Shown: in pieces, positions 1 through 4,763 of the stretch | Position numbering within the stretch: position 1 is the stretch's first letter | Layout: each line of letters begins with the position of its first letter | From: Candidatus Parvarchaeota archaeon | GTDB taxonomy: Archaea; Nanobdellota; Nanobdellia; Parvarchaeales; Parvarchaeaceae | Reading direction: 5' to 3' | Length of the DNA stretch: 5,337 nt | Assembly (NCBI GenBank): GCA_030044235.1 | Contig: JASHWD010000093.1 | Coordinates: 1-5,337 of the forward strand | Notes under the pieces: model-generated | The model's database searches: none | Seen by the model: the letters and a program-made list of their open reading frames with translations, nothing else | What the model was told of the DNA's origin: nothing | Made by a program: the position numbers and the translations under genes

Positions 1-68
1 AGCCCAGAATTTACAAGTTTTATTGCCTCTTCCTTGATTCCAACAGGATACTGCGTATATCTGAACAT
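1..68 (-). CDS. Partial small helix-turn-helix protein, N-terminal 22 residues
   Basis: Reading the minus strand from an ATG at 68, an open frame of 22 codons runs off the left edge. Its start (MFRYTQYPVGIKEEAIKLV, then NSG) aligns with the start of the HTH protein at 3740-3985 (MNRKYPTELKETAIKLAESG). From the shared Tyr-Pro onward, 10 of 16 residues are identical: YP...KE.AIKL..SG. This is the first helix of a homeodomain-like DNA-binding fold. The similarity continues upstream: both genes have a TTCTGC block followed by TGGT directly before the ATG and an A/T-rich TATA-like box (TTATAA here) about 27 bases upstream, so both are probably leaderless. The frame stays open upstream of the ATG but has no other ATG close by, and the shared TGGT-ATG junction favours 68. 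The recognition helix lies outside the window, so DNA binding is inferred from the paralogue. Confidence 0.6.
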   Translation of the reverse strand, partial: MFRYTQYPVGIKEEAIKLVNSG

Positions 69-407
69 ACCAATAGTCCGCAGAAGGATTATAAGCCGCT
101 TTCTATCTTTGGCATAATTTATAAAATAAAATCTTGCGATTTGCAGAAGACAATTAGTGCAGAATTAAACTGATAAGTTATTGATTTGGGTTTTTAGGCT
201 TGTTTAGCATCTTTTTACTTTCGGAACAACTGCTTCCCAGTACATCCGAAAGTGCCAACCAAGGCATTTCTTTGTACTGTAGTCTTCCTTATTTTCACCT
301 CAGATTCAACGAAGCTCTCCAATAAGGTTAAGAAAACCGCTAAATTTAAAGTCTTTAATTTTAGGAGGTTACTGCATTTATAAATAAATAAATTATAAAA
401 GAAATAT
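69..407. other. Intergenic stretch between divergent genes, no convincing gene
   Basis: This ~340-base A/T-rich spacer separates the minus-strand HTH gene from the plus-strand propeller gene. It should hold the promoters of both. The only other coding candidate is a minus-strand frame at 322-215 starting with TTG. It would encode 35 residues ending GTFGCTGKQLFRK, and it lies about 23 bases downstream of a TTTAAATTTA box at 341-350. I do not recognise the product and there is no ATG, so it is mentioned only as a weak possibility. I found no tRNA and no copy of the 130-bp element seen further right. Confidence 0.5.
377..387 (+). promoter_or_regulatory. TATA box of the beta-propeller gene
   Basis: TTTATAAATAA lies about 21-31 bases before the ATG at 408. 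That is the spacing expected of an archaeal TATA box when transcription starts at or next to the start codon. No Shine-Dalgarno precedes the ATG. A GGAGGTT at 364-370 lies upstream of this box and about 38 bases from the ATG, too far to serve this start. Confidence 0.5.
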
Positions 408-1517
408 ATGGCATCTTCGGCTAAAAATAATAAAATTAATTTTCTAATATTAATGGTCTTAGCAGCCTTTATTGTTATTATAGTGATCCTGCTTTTAACC
501 GGAACAATAAAATTTTCTCGGAACACTATATCATCAAAAACAAACGTAAGTTCAGTGACCACAAATAGTTCATCGAACTCGAGTTCTTCTAAGTCTAATA
601 GCTCCAATTATTCTAATAGTTCATCTGTTACAAAAGAAAAGGCCGTCATCGCTAACATATCAGTTGGTGGCGAGCCGGAAGGCATAGTCGCTACTCCAAA
701 TGGAGAATACATTTATGTTGCTGAGCCAGGAATAGATACCGTGTCGGTCATAAGCACCGATACAAATACTGTAATAGCTAACGTAACTTCTTTGAGCGAG
801 GCATCAAGCGTTGCGATAGCTCAAAACGGAAAATATGCTTATGTTGCAGGCGAAGATTCGATTTATGATATTGATACAGCAACCAATACAGTAACATCCA
901 ATTTAGTTTTGGCTGGTTATATTGGGGACATTGCTCTTGTGCCGAATTCTACGTATCTATATGCTACTAATCAAGTTAATGATATAGTTATGGTTATAGA
1001 TACCGAAACTAATAAGGTAATAGCCAATATATCAGTCGGGAGAGGACCGAACCGCATCGCAATTACACCAAATGGAAAGCTTGCCTATGTGGGTGATGAA
1101 GGTAGCAATCAGATTTCCGTGATTAACACTTCAATTAATAAAGTAATCTTTACCATGTATGCTCAAGGAGTTCCAGAAGGCATTTCAATCACGCCAAATG
1201 GAGAGTATACTTACGTTGCTAACTACGGCGCTAACTCAGTTTCTGTAATCAGAACTGCGACAAATACGATATTAAACGAGATATCCGTTGGAACTGGACC
1301 GAACAGCATCGCAATTACACCAGATGGAGAATACGCTTATGTCCTAAATTCTAAGAGTGCGACTATTTCGGTAATAAACATTTCTACTAATACTGTAAAT
1401 GAAACCCTCTCCGTAGAAAGCGGACCCGACGATGATATAGCGATAACGCCCAACGGCAAATACGCTTATGTTACTAGCGGTAATAGTGGCGATGTAGTCT
1501 CGGTAATACCTATATAA
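408..1517 (+). CDS. Membrane-anchored seven-bladed YVTN beta-propeller surface protein
   Basis: This is a 369-residue protein in three parts. Residues 12-31 are one uninterrupted hydrophobic helix (FLILMVLAAFIVIIVILLL), a signal anchor preceded by positive charges and without an obvious cleavage site. Residues 40-75 are a Ser/Asn-rich linker with several NSS/NYS sequons, which would suit N-glycosylation outside the cell. Residues 78-369 are seven tandem repeats of about 40 residues with the pattern VIANISVG.GP..IAITPNGEYAYVAN....VSVIDT.TN. Seven copies are enough to close a propeller. The blades at about residues 123-200 are the most diverged and the last ends abruptly at VSVIPI. Family knowledge: YVTN propellers occur in archaeal cell-surface and S-layer-type proteins. 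Adhesion or interaction with other cells is inference; no enzyme residues were recognised. It stands alone, with its own TATA box. Confidence 0.88.
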   Translation: MASSAKNNKINFLILMVLAAFIVIIVILLLTGTIKFSRNTISSKTNVSSVTTNSSSNSSSSKSNSSNYSNSSSVTKEKAVIANISVGGEPEGIVATPNGEYIYVAEPGIDTVSVISTDTNTVIANVTSLSEASSVAIAQNGKYAYVAGEDSIYDIDTATNTVTSNLVLAGYIGDIALVPNSTYLYATNQVNDIVMVIDTETNKVIANISVGRGPNRIAITPNGKLAYVGDEGSNQISVINTSINKVIFTMYAQGVPEGISITPNGEYTYVANYGANSVSVIRTATNTILNEISVGTGPNSIAITPDGEYAYVLNSKSATISVINISTNTVNETLSVESGPDDDIAITPNGKYAYVTSGNSGDVVSVIPI

Positions 1518-1552
1518 TAAGAAATTAAATAAAAAGGAACGCAAAATAAACG

Positions 1553-1560
1553 TATTTATT
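1553..1560 (+). promoter_or_regulatory. TATA-like box of the small zinc-ribbon gene
   Basis: TATTTATT lies 23-30 bases before the ATG at 1583, correct for leaderless transcription. It sits between the end of the propeller gene and the small ORF. This supports separate expression of the 35-residue protein, although read-through from 408-1517 is possible because no T-run terminator is seen between them. Confidence 0.4.
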
Positions 1561-1582
1561 GGGTATCAAATCTAGTATAGAT

Positions 1583-1690
1583 ATGTGCACACTTTGTCAG
1601 GATAGTCACGGAAAGCAGATCTATTGCACCTGTCGTGATTGTTCTAACTATGATATGTTTTGCCCCAAGTGCCATCACGAACTTAGCTAG
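1583..1690 (+). CDS. 35-residue cysteine-rich zinc-ribbon-like small protein
   Basis: An ATG at 1583 opens 35 codons closed by TAG. The product has seven cysteines: CTLC at residues 2-5, CTCRDC at 15-20 and CPKC at 27-30, followed by two histidines (31-32) and a short HELS tail. The outer CxxC pairs, 21 residues apart, look like the two knuckles of a zinc ribbon. The central CxCxxC could bind a second metal or act in redox chemistry. Seven Cys in 35 residues arranged as CxxC motifs, together with a TATA-like box at the leaderless distance, argue for a real gene rather than chance. An in-frame TTG at 1559 would overlap that box, so ATG is preferred. It lies on the same strand as the propeller gene and converges with the DedA gene. 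The function is unknown; a nucleic-acid-binding or metal-dependent partner protein is inference. Confidence 0.6.
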   Translation: MCTLCQDSHGKQIYCTCRDCSNYDMFCPKCHHELS

Positions 1691-1754
1691 ATAAGCTTAA
1701 GTAAAATAGAGGCATGATTAGAGGCTCGGACTGCGGTCTAAACACATAAACAGA

Positions 1755-2384
1755 TTATTTTTTCTTCGGTCCTTTGTATAGTCCCTTTAATACACTATAA
1801 ATCCACTTTCTAGAAAGAATTACTCCTATTATTACAATTATAACGCCTATGTAGACTCCGTAGACGGAAAGCAAATTAGCTATCATCTGCCAGTTATTAG
1901 CCAAAACGAAACCGATGTACATAAGCACGCCGGCCCAGATAGTGAAACCAGCAAAGGTGTAGATTATAAATTTCTTTAAATTCATCTTAAATGCGCCGCA
2001 AACGATTGAAGTCACTGAACGGACTACCGGAAGTATCTCCGTTATAAACGCAAACCACACGCCATATTTTTTAACCCAAGCCTCAGCTTTCACATAGTTA
2101 TCCATTTTGAAGCCGAACCTTTTTCCGTACTTTAGAACTACATCTATTCCAAGAAAGTAAGATACAAAGTATCCAAATAAATTACCGGCCAAGTTTCCTG
2201 TTACAACATCTGCGAATACAAAAAAAGGATTAAGTACACCCAATGCGACAAGTGCGCCTGCGAAAGGAAGCACGACCTCGCTTGGTATCGGGAGAAGAGT
2301 AGTCTCAAAGAACGCCAGTATAAAAAACGCAACGTAGCCATATTGCGACATGAATGCAATTAGCTGATCAAGACCAAAAACCAT
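1755..2384 (-). CDS. DedA-family integral membrane protein
   Basis: This is a 209-residue, strongly hydrophobic protein. The family's N-terminal signature is at residues 27-46 (E..LLPIPSEVVLPFAGAL), a re-entrant segment with the conserved Glu and Pro. The second signature is at residues 114-134 (ITEILPVVRSVTSIVCGAFKM) and keeps the conserved Arg122 and the Gly before the A.KM turn. The position usually occupied by an Arg in 'F.gRFiPgvR' is Glu116 here. Further membrane helices lie around 140-162 and 170-190, and the C-terminus is basic (GPKKK), probably cytoplasmic. Members are known as flippases or transporters for phospholipid carriers and as proteins supporting membrane homeostasis; the substrate here cannot be told. 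The gene follows rpl11 on the same strand after about 50 bases but has its own TATA box, so it need not be co-transcribed. Confidence 0.88.
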   Translation of the reverse strand: MVFGLDQLIAFMSQYGYVAFFILAFFETTLLPIPSEVVLPFAGALVALGVLNPFFVFADVVTGNLAGNLFGYFVSYFLGIDVVLKYGKRFGFKMDNYVKAEAWVKKYGVWFAFITEILPVVRSVTSIVCGAFKMNLKKFIIYTFAGFTIWAGVLMYIGFVLANNWQMIANLLSVYGVYIGVIIVIIGVILSRKWIYSVLKGLYKGPKKK

Positions 2385-2406
2385 GATTTATTGTTATTGT
2401 CCTAGC

Positions 2407-2414
2407 GATATAAA
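2407..2414 (-). promoter_or_regulatory. TATA box of the DedA gene
   Basis: On the minus strand this reads TTTATATC, about 23-30 bases before the ATG at 2384. It lies inside the short gap after rpl11, which suggests DedA is transcribed from its own start and is leaderless. Confidence 0.45.
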
Positions 2415-2433
2415 TTTATGTTAATAAATAAAC

Positions 2434-2871
2434 TTATCTTTTGATAAACTCACGAGGGTCTTTTTCATCGACTTTGAGGCCCAGGCTTACGCAGCTTCCA
2501 AGAACTTCATTCACAAGCTTGTCTTCCGTTTTTCCTAAAGAATATTTTGAGTGGTCCATGGCAATTTTCTTGATGTCTGCAAAAGAAACCGATGCGGAAG
2601 CCTTTCTATCCCCAAAGCCTTTTTCCACTTTTGCGGCTTTTATCAAAAGCTGCGCTACAGAAGGCATAAGGACATTTAGCTTGTACTCTTTGGTAGCCTT
2701 GTCCACTTCAATTTCGACTGGAACTTTCATTCCCTCGAAGTTTTTAGTCTGGTCATTTATTTTCTTGATTACTTCAGGCGCTTTAAGGCCGAGCATCGTT
2801 ATCTGTGGACCAAGCGGCGGTGCTGGAGTTGCCTTACCCCCATCGACTACGACTCTTACTGTTGTTTTCAT
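2434..2871 (-). CDS. rpl11: 50S ribosomal protein L11 (uL11), archaeal type
   Basis: L11 binds the GTPase-associated region of 23S rRNA and forms the base of the stalk that recruits translation factors. The 145-residue product has the hallmark N-terminal segment GGKATPAPPLGP (residues 11-22), with LGLKAPEVIKKIND (residues 27-40) and FEGMKVPVEIEVD (residues 45-57) in typical archaeal form. The C-terminal rRNA-binding domain follows (PSVAQLLIKAAKVEKGFG from residue 70, then GSCVSLGLKVDEKDPREF near the end). It is slightly shorter than most archaeal L11 proteins as I know them. Its ATG overlaps the stop codon of the upstream spt5 gene (ATGA), so the two are translationally coupled in one operon. 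The usual next genes, L1 and L10, do not follow here; a DedA gene does. Confidence 0.96.
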   Translation of the reverse strand: MKTTVRVVVDGGKATPAPPLGPQITMLGLKAPEVIKKINDQTKNFEGMKVPVEIEVDKATKEYKLNVLMPSVAQLLIKAAKVEKGFGDRKASASVSFADIKKIAMDHSKYSLGKTEDKLVNEVLGSCVSLGLKVDEKDPREFIKR

Positions 2872-3356
2872 TTAGATTCACTCTCGCTCTTTATTGTGGA
2901 AACATCGGATATTTTTATGTTTACGTTTATTGGAACGGCGGACTCTAGAAACATAACTGTTATCTCCCCGCGGTCTTTATTTACGCCTTTGACCGTTGCA
3001 GTCTCACCTTTAAATGGACCAGAAAGTACTTTGACTGTATCACCTATGTTTATGTCTATGTTCTGCTTTTTCTTTTCTATCGTCTTCAACGCTTCTACTA
3101 CGGTAAGTTCTTTTTTTATTATTCCGCGTATGTGCTTTATGTTGTAAATTAACTGCGAAACGCTTTCGTAAGAATCCGCCTCTACAACTATGTAACCTTT
3201 TAAAGAATAAGGTTTGATTATCGCGTGAACGCCGGGTACTCTTACAAGCTGTGATTCAAGTCTTTCCATAACCTGAGCTTCTCTTCCCATAGTTACGCGT
3301 ATTATCAAGAAGTGTGACGCATTCTCGTTGCCTTCACTCGATGCCGTGGTTTCCAT
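2868..3356 (-). CDS. spt5: Transcription elongation factor Spt5 (archaeal NusG)
   Basis: Archaeal Spt5 works with Spt4 on RNA polymerase, closing the clamp over the DNA to raise processivity and linking transcription to translation. The 162-residue product has the two expected domains. The NGN domain (about residues 15-85) has FLIIRVTMGREAQVMERLE, PGVHAIIKPYSLKGYIVVEA and the helix ending HIRGIIKK. The KOW domain (about 103-135) has IGDTVKVLSGPFKGETATVKGV, with the family's G.F.G core. A short acidic/serine N-terminal extension (residues 1-14) and a Ser/Glu/Lys tail are poorly conserved types of sequence. It is first in the operon, with rpl11 overlapping by 4 bases, the classic archaeal arrangement. 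The ATG at 3356 is supported by a TATA box about 40 bases upstream. Confidence 0.95.
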   Translation of the reverse strand: METTASSEGNENASHFLIIRVTMGREAQVMERLESQLVRVPGVHAIIKPYSLKGYIVVEADSYESVSQLIYNIKHIRGIIKKELTVVEALKTIEKKKQNIDINIGDTVKVLSGPFKGETATVKGVNKDRGEITVMFLESAVPINVNIKISDVSTIKSESESK

Positions 3357-3393
3357 GTATTATCTAGAATATGTAATAGATAGGATGCTTCGA

Positions 3394-3401
3394 GTATAAA
3401 A
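3394..3401 (-). promoter_or_regulatory. TATA box of the spt5-rpl11 operon
   Basis: On the minus strand this reads TTTTATAC, about 38-45 bases before the ATG at 3356. A start about 25 bases downstream would leave a leader of roughly 15 bases, in which I see no clear Shine-Dalgarno. Confidence 0.45.
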
Positions 3402-3455
3402 GCTTTTTTTAAAATAAATTACATAGCTATAGCTGCAATAAATCGTGCAAAAACC

Positions 3456-3464
3456 AATTTAAAC
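3456..3464 (+). promoter_or_regulatory. TATA/BRE-like promoter of tRNA-Lys
   Basis: AATTTAAAC preceded by AAAACC (a BRE-like stretch) lies about 34-42 bases before the tRNA. This predicts a transcript starting some 10-15 bases upstream of the mature 5' end, to be trimmed by RNase P. It also lies divergent to the spt5 promoter in the same intergenic gap. Confidence 0.4.
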
Positions 3465-3497
3465 GTTCGATGTTAACTAATGATATCTCAATTTAGT

Positions 3498-3571
3498 GGG
3501 ATCGTAGCTCAACACGGTAGAGCTCCCGGCTTTTAACCGGTAGGTTGCGGGTTCAAATCCCGTCGGTCCCA
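3498..3571 (+). tRNA. tRNA-Lys (anticodon UUU)
   Basis: A 74-base cloverleaf folds by eye. The acceptor stem is GGGATCG with CGGTCCC (one U-G pair) and the discriminator is A at 3571. The D arm is GCTC/GAGC with GG in its loop. The anticodon arm has loop CTTTTAA at 3530-3536, giving anticodon UUU at 3532-3534. The T arm is GCGGG/CCCGT around TTCAAAT. The outermost anticodon-stem pair (C3525 with T3541) is a mismatch. CCA is not encoded and there is no intron. Four bases later the first copy of a 130-bp repeat begins, so the tRNA 3' flank is a junction between conserved and accessory DNA. Confidence 0.96.
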
Positions 3572-3575
3572 ATCC

Positions 3576-3705
3576 CAGTAGTTCGCCATGTAAAAAGTGG
3601 CAAATCTGCTCTGCAGAATGCCACTGGTGGACCACCAGTTGCGTTTTGTGAAAAAGGTACCTATTAGAACGCCTTCTAGAAAATACGTATTTTGGCAAAT
3701 CACCG
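3576..3705 (+). ncRNA. 130-bp structured repeat, copy 1 (candidate ncRNA or miniature element)
   Basis: The element starts CAGTAGTTCGCCA and ends TGGCAAATCACCG. These ends pair imperfectly (GCCA/TGGC plus outer pairs), giving a closing helix or terminal inverted repeat. Inside are a two-step hairpin (GTGGC 3597-3601 with GCCAC 3620-3624, and TCTGC 3605-3609 with GCAGA 3613-3617) and a perfect palindrome ACTGGTGG-A-CCACCAGT at 3623-3639. The palindrome folds as a 6-bp stem with a GGACC loop and shares two bases with the preceding stem. A variable apical hairpin TTAGAA-CGCC-TTCTAG lies at 3664-3679, and a perfect palindrome AAAATACGTATTTT at 3680-3693. Copy 2 at 4758-4887 matches closely. No frame codes plausibly through it. 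Strand is given for the orientation shared with the tRNA and downstream genes; transcription is not shown. It could equally be a DNA-level element. Confidence 0.6.
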
Positions 3706-3711
3706 AAACCT

Positions 3712-3719
3712 GTTTTTAA
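3712..3719 (+). promoter_or_regulatory. TATA box of the HTH gene, abutting repeat copy 1
   Basis: GTTTTTAA lies 21-28 bases before the ATG at 3740, the leaderless spacing. It follows the end of the 130-bp element by about six bases. The matching flank of copy 2 (about 4892-4899) also ends in TTTTAA, so the promoter may belong to the repeated unit. Confidence 0.45.
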
Positions 3720-3739
3720 CCATTCTGCCAACAAATGGT

Positions 3740-3985
3740 ATGAATAGGAAGTATCCCACAGAGCTAAAGGAAACGGCGATAAAACTTGCAGAAAGCGGCA
3801 AAACCAAGAGGGAAATAGCCAGCATCCTGGGAATCTCGTATTACACAATCCATAAAATGGTCTATGGACATTGTGTTTCCAGAAGGCATACGCAGGAACA
3901 GAGGGAAAAAGCCAGGGCGCTTATAGAAAAGGGCGTACGCAGGTATAAAAGTAAACTTTCGTTTGGAACATGCGGACGAAAATAG
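3740..3985 (+). CDS. Small helix-turn-helix DNA-binding protein, transposase/resolvase-HTH-like
   Basis: From the ATG at 3740 this encodes 81 residues. Residues 7-43 form a homeodomain-like HTH: helix TELKETAIKLAESG, helix KREIASILG, turn, and recognition helix SYYTIHKMVYG. After the linker GHCVSRRH, residues 51-65 (TQEQREKARALIEKG) look like the first helix of a second HTH, but the expected rest is missing and the protein ends in a basic tail (VRRYKSKLSFGTCGRK). Longer starts upstream would lie in the TATA box or the repeat. The promoter and the shared TGGT-ATG junction with the paralogue at 1-68 fix this start. Such HTHs occur in transposase and recombinase N-termini and in small regulators; no catalytic domain is present. 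Binding to the adjacent repeat is an attractive inference. G+C looks higher than in the genes left of the tRNA. Confidence 0.7.
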   Translation: MNRKYPTELKETAIKLAESGKTKREIASILGISYYTIHKMVYGHCVSRRHTQEQREKARALIEKGVRRYKSKLSFGTCGRK

Positions 3986-4001
3986 ACTTGCGCCCGCAAC
4001 G

Positions 4002-4010
4002 TTTTTAAAT
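4002..4010 (+). promoter_or_regulatory. TATA-like box of the O-methyltransferase gene
   Basis: TTTTTAAAT lies about 36-44 bases before the ATG at 4046, so a leader of around 10-15 bases is expected. An AAGG at 4038-4042 just before the start is at best a weak Shine-Dalgarno and is close to the ATG. Confidence 0.4.
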
Positions 4011-4045
4011 AATGCTACGTAAGATGTTACTTATTATAAGGCGAT

Positions 4046-4642
4046 ATGTTCAAGGATATCACAAAACGAATGAAAGCCAGGATGGACTATCTAGAGAGCA
4101 TCGATAAAAGAGACAGGACGGACGGTACGCAAAAGGAGTTTAGGCTAAGACAGATACCGCCAGAAACTGGGAGGTTTTTGGCATTGCTGGCGTCCAGCTG
4201 CCCCAGTGGGGATTACGTGGAGATAGGCACGAGCGCAGGTTATTCTACAATGTGGCTATCGCTGGCCGCAAAAGAAAAGCGCGCTAAGATCAAAACCTAT
4301 GAAATTTCCGCCTATAAGATCAAGCTTGCTAAGGAGACGTTCGACCTCTCGGGGATAAATGATTACGTGGACTTGATAGAAGGCGATGCGATAAAGAACA
4401 TCTCCAGTTTGGGCGAGATAGCGTTCTGCTTTATAGACTGCGAAAAAGAAATGTACGGAAAGTGCTGGGACATCCTCTCCGCCAAAATGGTGCCGGGTGG
4501 ATTGATAGTAGCAGACAATGCATTAAGCCACTACGATGTGGTCAAGCCAATGATTGAAAAGGCGGCGAATGATGACAAATTCGACTGTCTGCTGGTCCCG
4601 ATAGGGAAGGGAGAACTTGTCTGCAGAAGGAAATCCGTATAA
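4046..4642 (+). CDS. SAM-dependent O-methyltransferase (COMT/CCoAOMT-like, class I)
   Basis: This 198-residue Rossmann-fold methyltransferase should transfer a methyl group from S-adenosylmethionine to a hydroxyl group. It has the N-terminal IPPETGRFLALLA lead-in (residues 37-49), motif I YVEIGTSAGYSTMWLS (57-72), the acidic SAM-ribose residue Glu86 in TYEIS, and the adenine-side GDAI (113-116). FIDCEKEMY (129-137) corresponds to the family's FIDADKENY, and LIVADN (153-158) follows. Asp131, Asp157 and Asn158 match the divalent-metal triad of catechol/caffeoyl-CoA methyltransferases in order and approximate spacing, so metal-dependent catalysis is likely. It is on the short side for the group. 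The substrate is unknown. It lies 60 bases after the HTH gene, between the two 130-bp repeats, so it may be cargo of that unit. ATGs at codons 9 and 13 are alternative starts. Confidence 0.85.
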   Translation: MFKDITKRMKARMDYLESIDKRDRTDGTQKEFRLRQIPPETGRFLALLASSCPSGDYVEIGTSAGYSTMWLSLAAKEKRAKIKTYEISAYKIKLAKETFDLSGINDYVDLIEGDAIKNISSLGEIAFCFIDCEKEMYGKCWDILSAKMVPGGLIVADNALSHYDVVKPMIEKAANDDKFDCLLVPIGKGELVCRRKSV

Positions 4643-4672
4643 AAATGATACTCGAAACAAAACCAAAGAAAA

Positions 4673-4709
4673 GGCGGGATGGGCGCGTTTAAGTGAGGCG
4701 ACGCCCGCC
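4673..4709. repeat. G+C-rich inverted repeat downstream of the methyltransferase
   Basis: GGCGGG (4673-4678) pairs with CCCGCC (4704-4709), and CGC (4684-4686) can pair with GCG (4698-4700). An alternative is GGGCG (4681-4685) with CGCCC (4702-4706). The loop GTTTAAGTGAG is A/T-richer. It stands out from the A/T-rich spacer and begins 30 bases after the stop codon. It may be an end-of-transcript structure or part of a small RNA. No T-run follows on the plus strand, so a bacterial-type terminator is not supported. Confidence 0.35.
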
Positions 4710-4746
4710 AAGAAGTGTCATCCAACCAGCAATGCTATGCGTCAAT

Positions 4747-4763
4747 CTACTGAGTCTCAGTAG
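4747..4763. repeat. Perfect 17-base palindrome at the left edge of repeat copy 2
   Basis: CTACTGAG-T-CTCAGTAG is an 8-1-8 inverted repeat whose right arm contains the first six bases of repeat copy 2 (CAGTAG). The left flank of copy 1 (tRNA end and GGTCCCAATCC) does not complete the same palindrome, so it is specific to copy 2. It could be a binding site for a dimeric protein or a trace of how the element inserted. Confidence 0.45.

Noticed and set aside
364..370. GGAGGTT as a Shine-Dalgarno for the propeller gene
   Set aside because: It is about 38 bases from the ATG and upstream of the TATA box. The frame just after it stops within a few codons.
215..607. Minus-strand frame of 130 codons
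   Set aside because: Its N-terminal half is the antisense shadow of the Ser/Asn-rich start of the propeller gene. Only a TTG-started 35-residue remnant (322-215) could be independent, and it matches nothing I recognise.
2441..2875. Plus-strand frame opposite rpl11
   Set aside because: Its complement encodes an unmistakable L11 protein; this is a codon-bias shadow. The plus-strand frame at 2896-3147, opposite spt5, is rejected for the same reason.
3576..3705. IS200/IS605 end, REP element or TnpB omega RNA
   Set aside because: A GTAG tetranucleotide precedes a hairpin as in some REPs, but no TnpA, RAYT or TnpB gene is in the window. The tetranucleotide alone is too weak to name the family.
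3477..3848. Minus-strand frame of 123 codons ending GFEPATYRLKAGSSTVLSYDP
   Set aside because: It reads antisense through the tRNA-Lys gene. This GFEPAT...LSYDP string is a known false translation of tRNA sequence, and the rest covers the repeat and the HTH gene.
4593..4610. GGTCCCGAT inside the methyltransferase gene as a duplicated tRNA-Lys 3' end (att site)
   Set aside because: Only about seven contiguous bases match the tRNA end and they lie in conserved coding sequence. No real duplication of the tRNA 3' end is visible in the window.
4645..4692. 15-codon frame after the methyltransferase
   Set aside because: Very short, made almost only of charged residues, overlapping the G+C-rich hairpin, with no promoter at a suitable distance.
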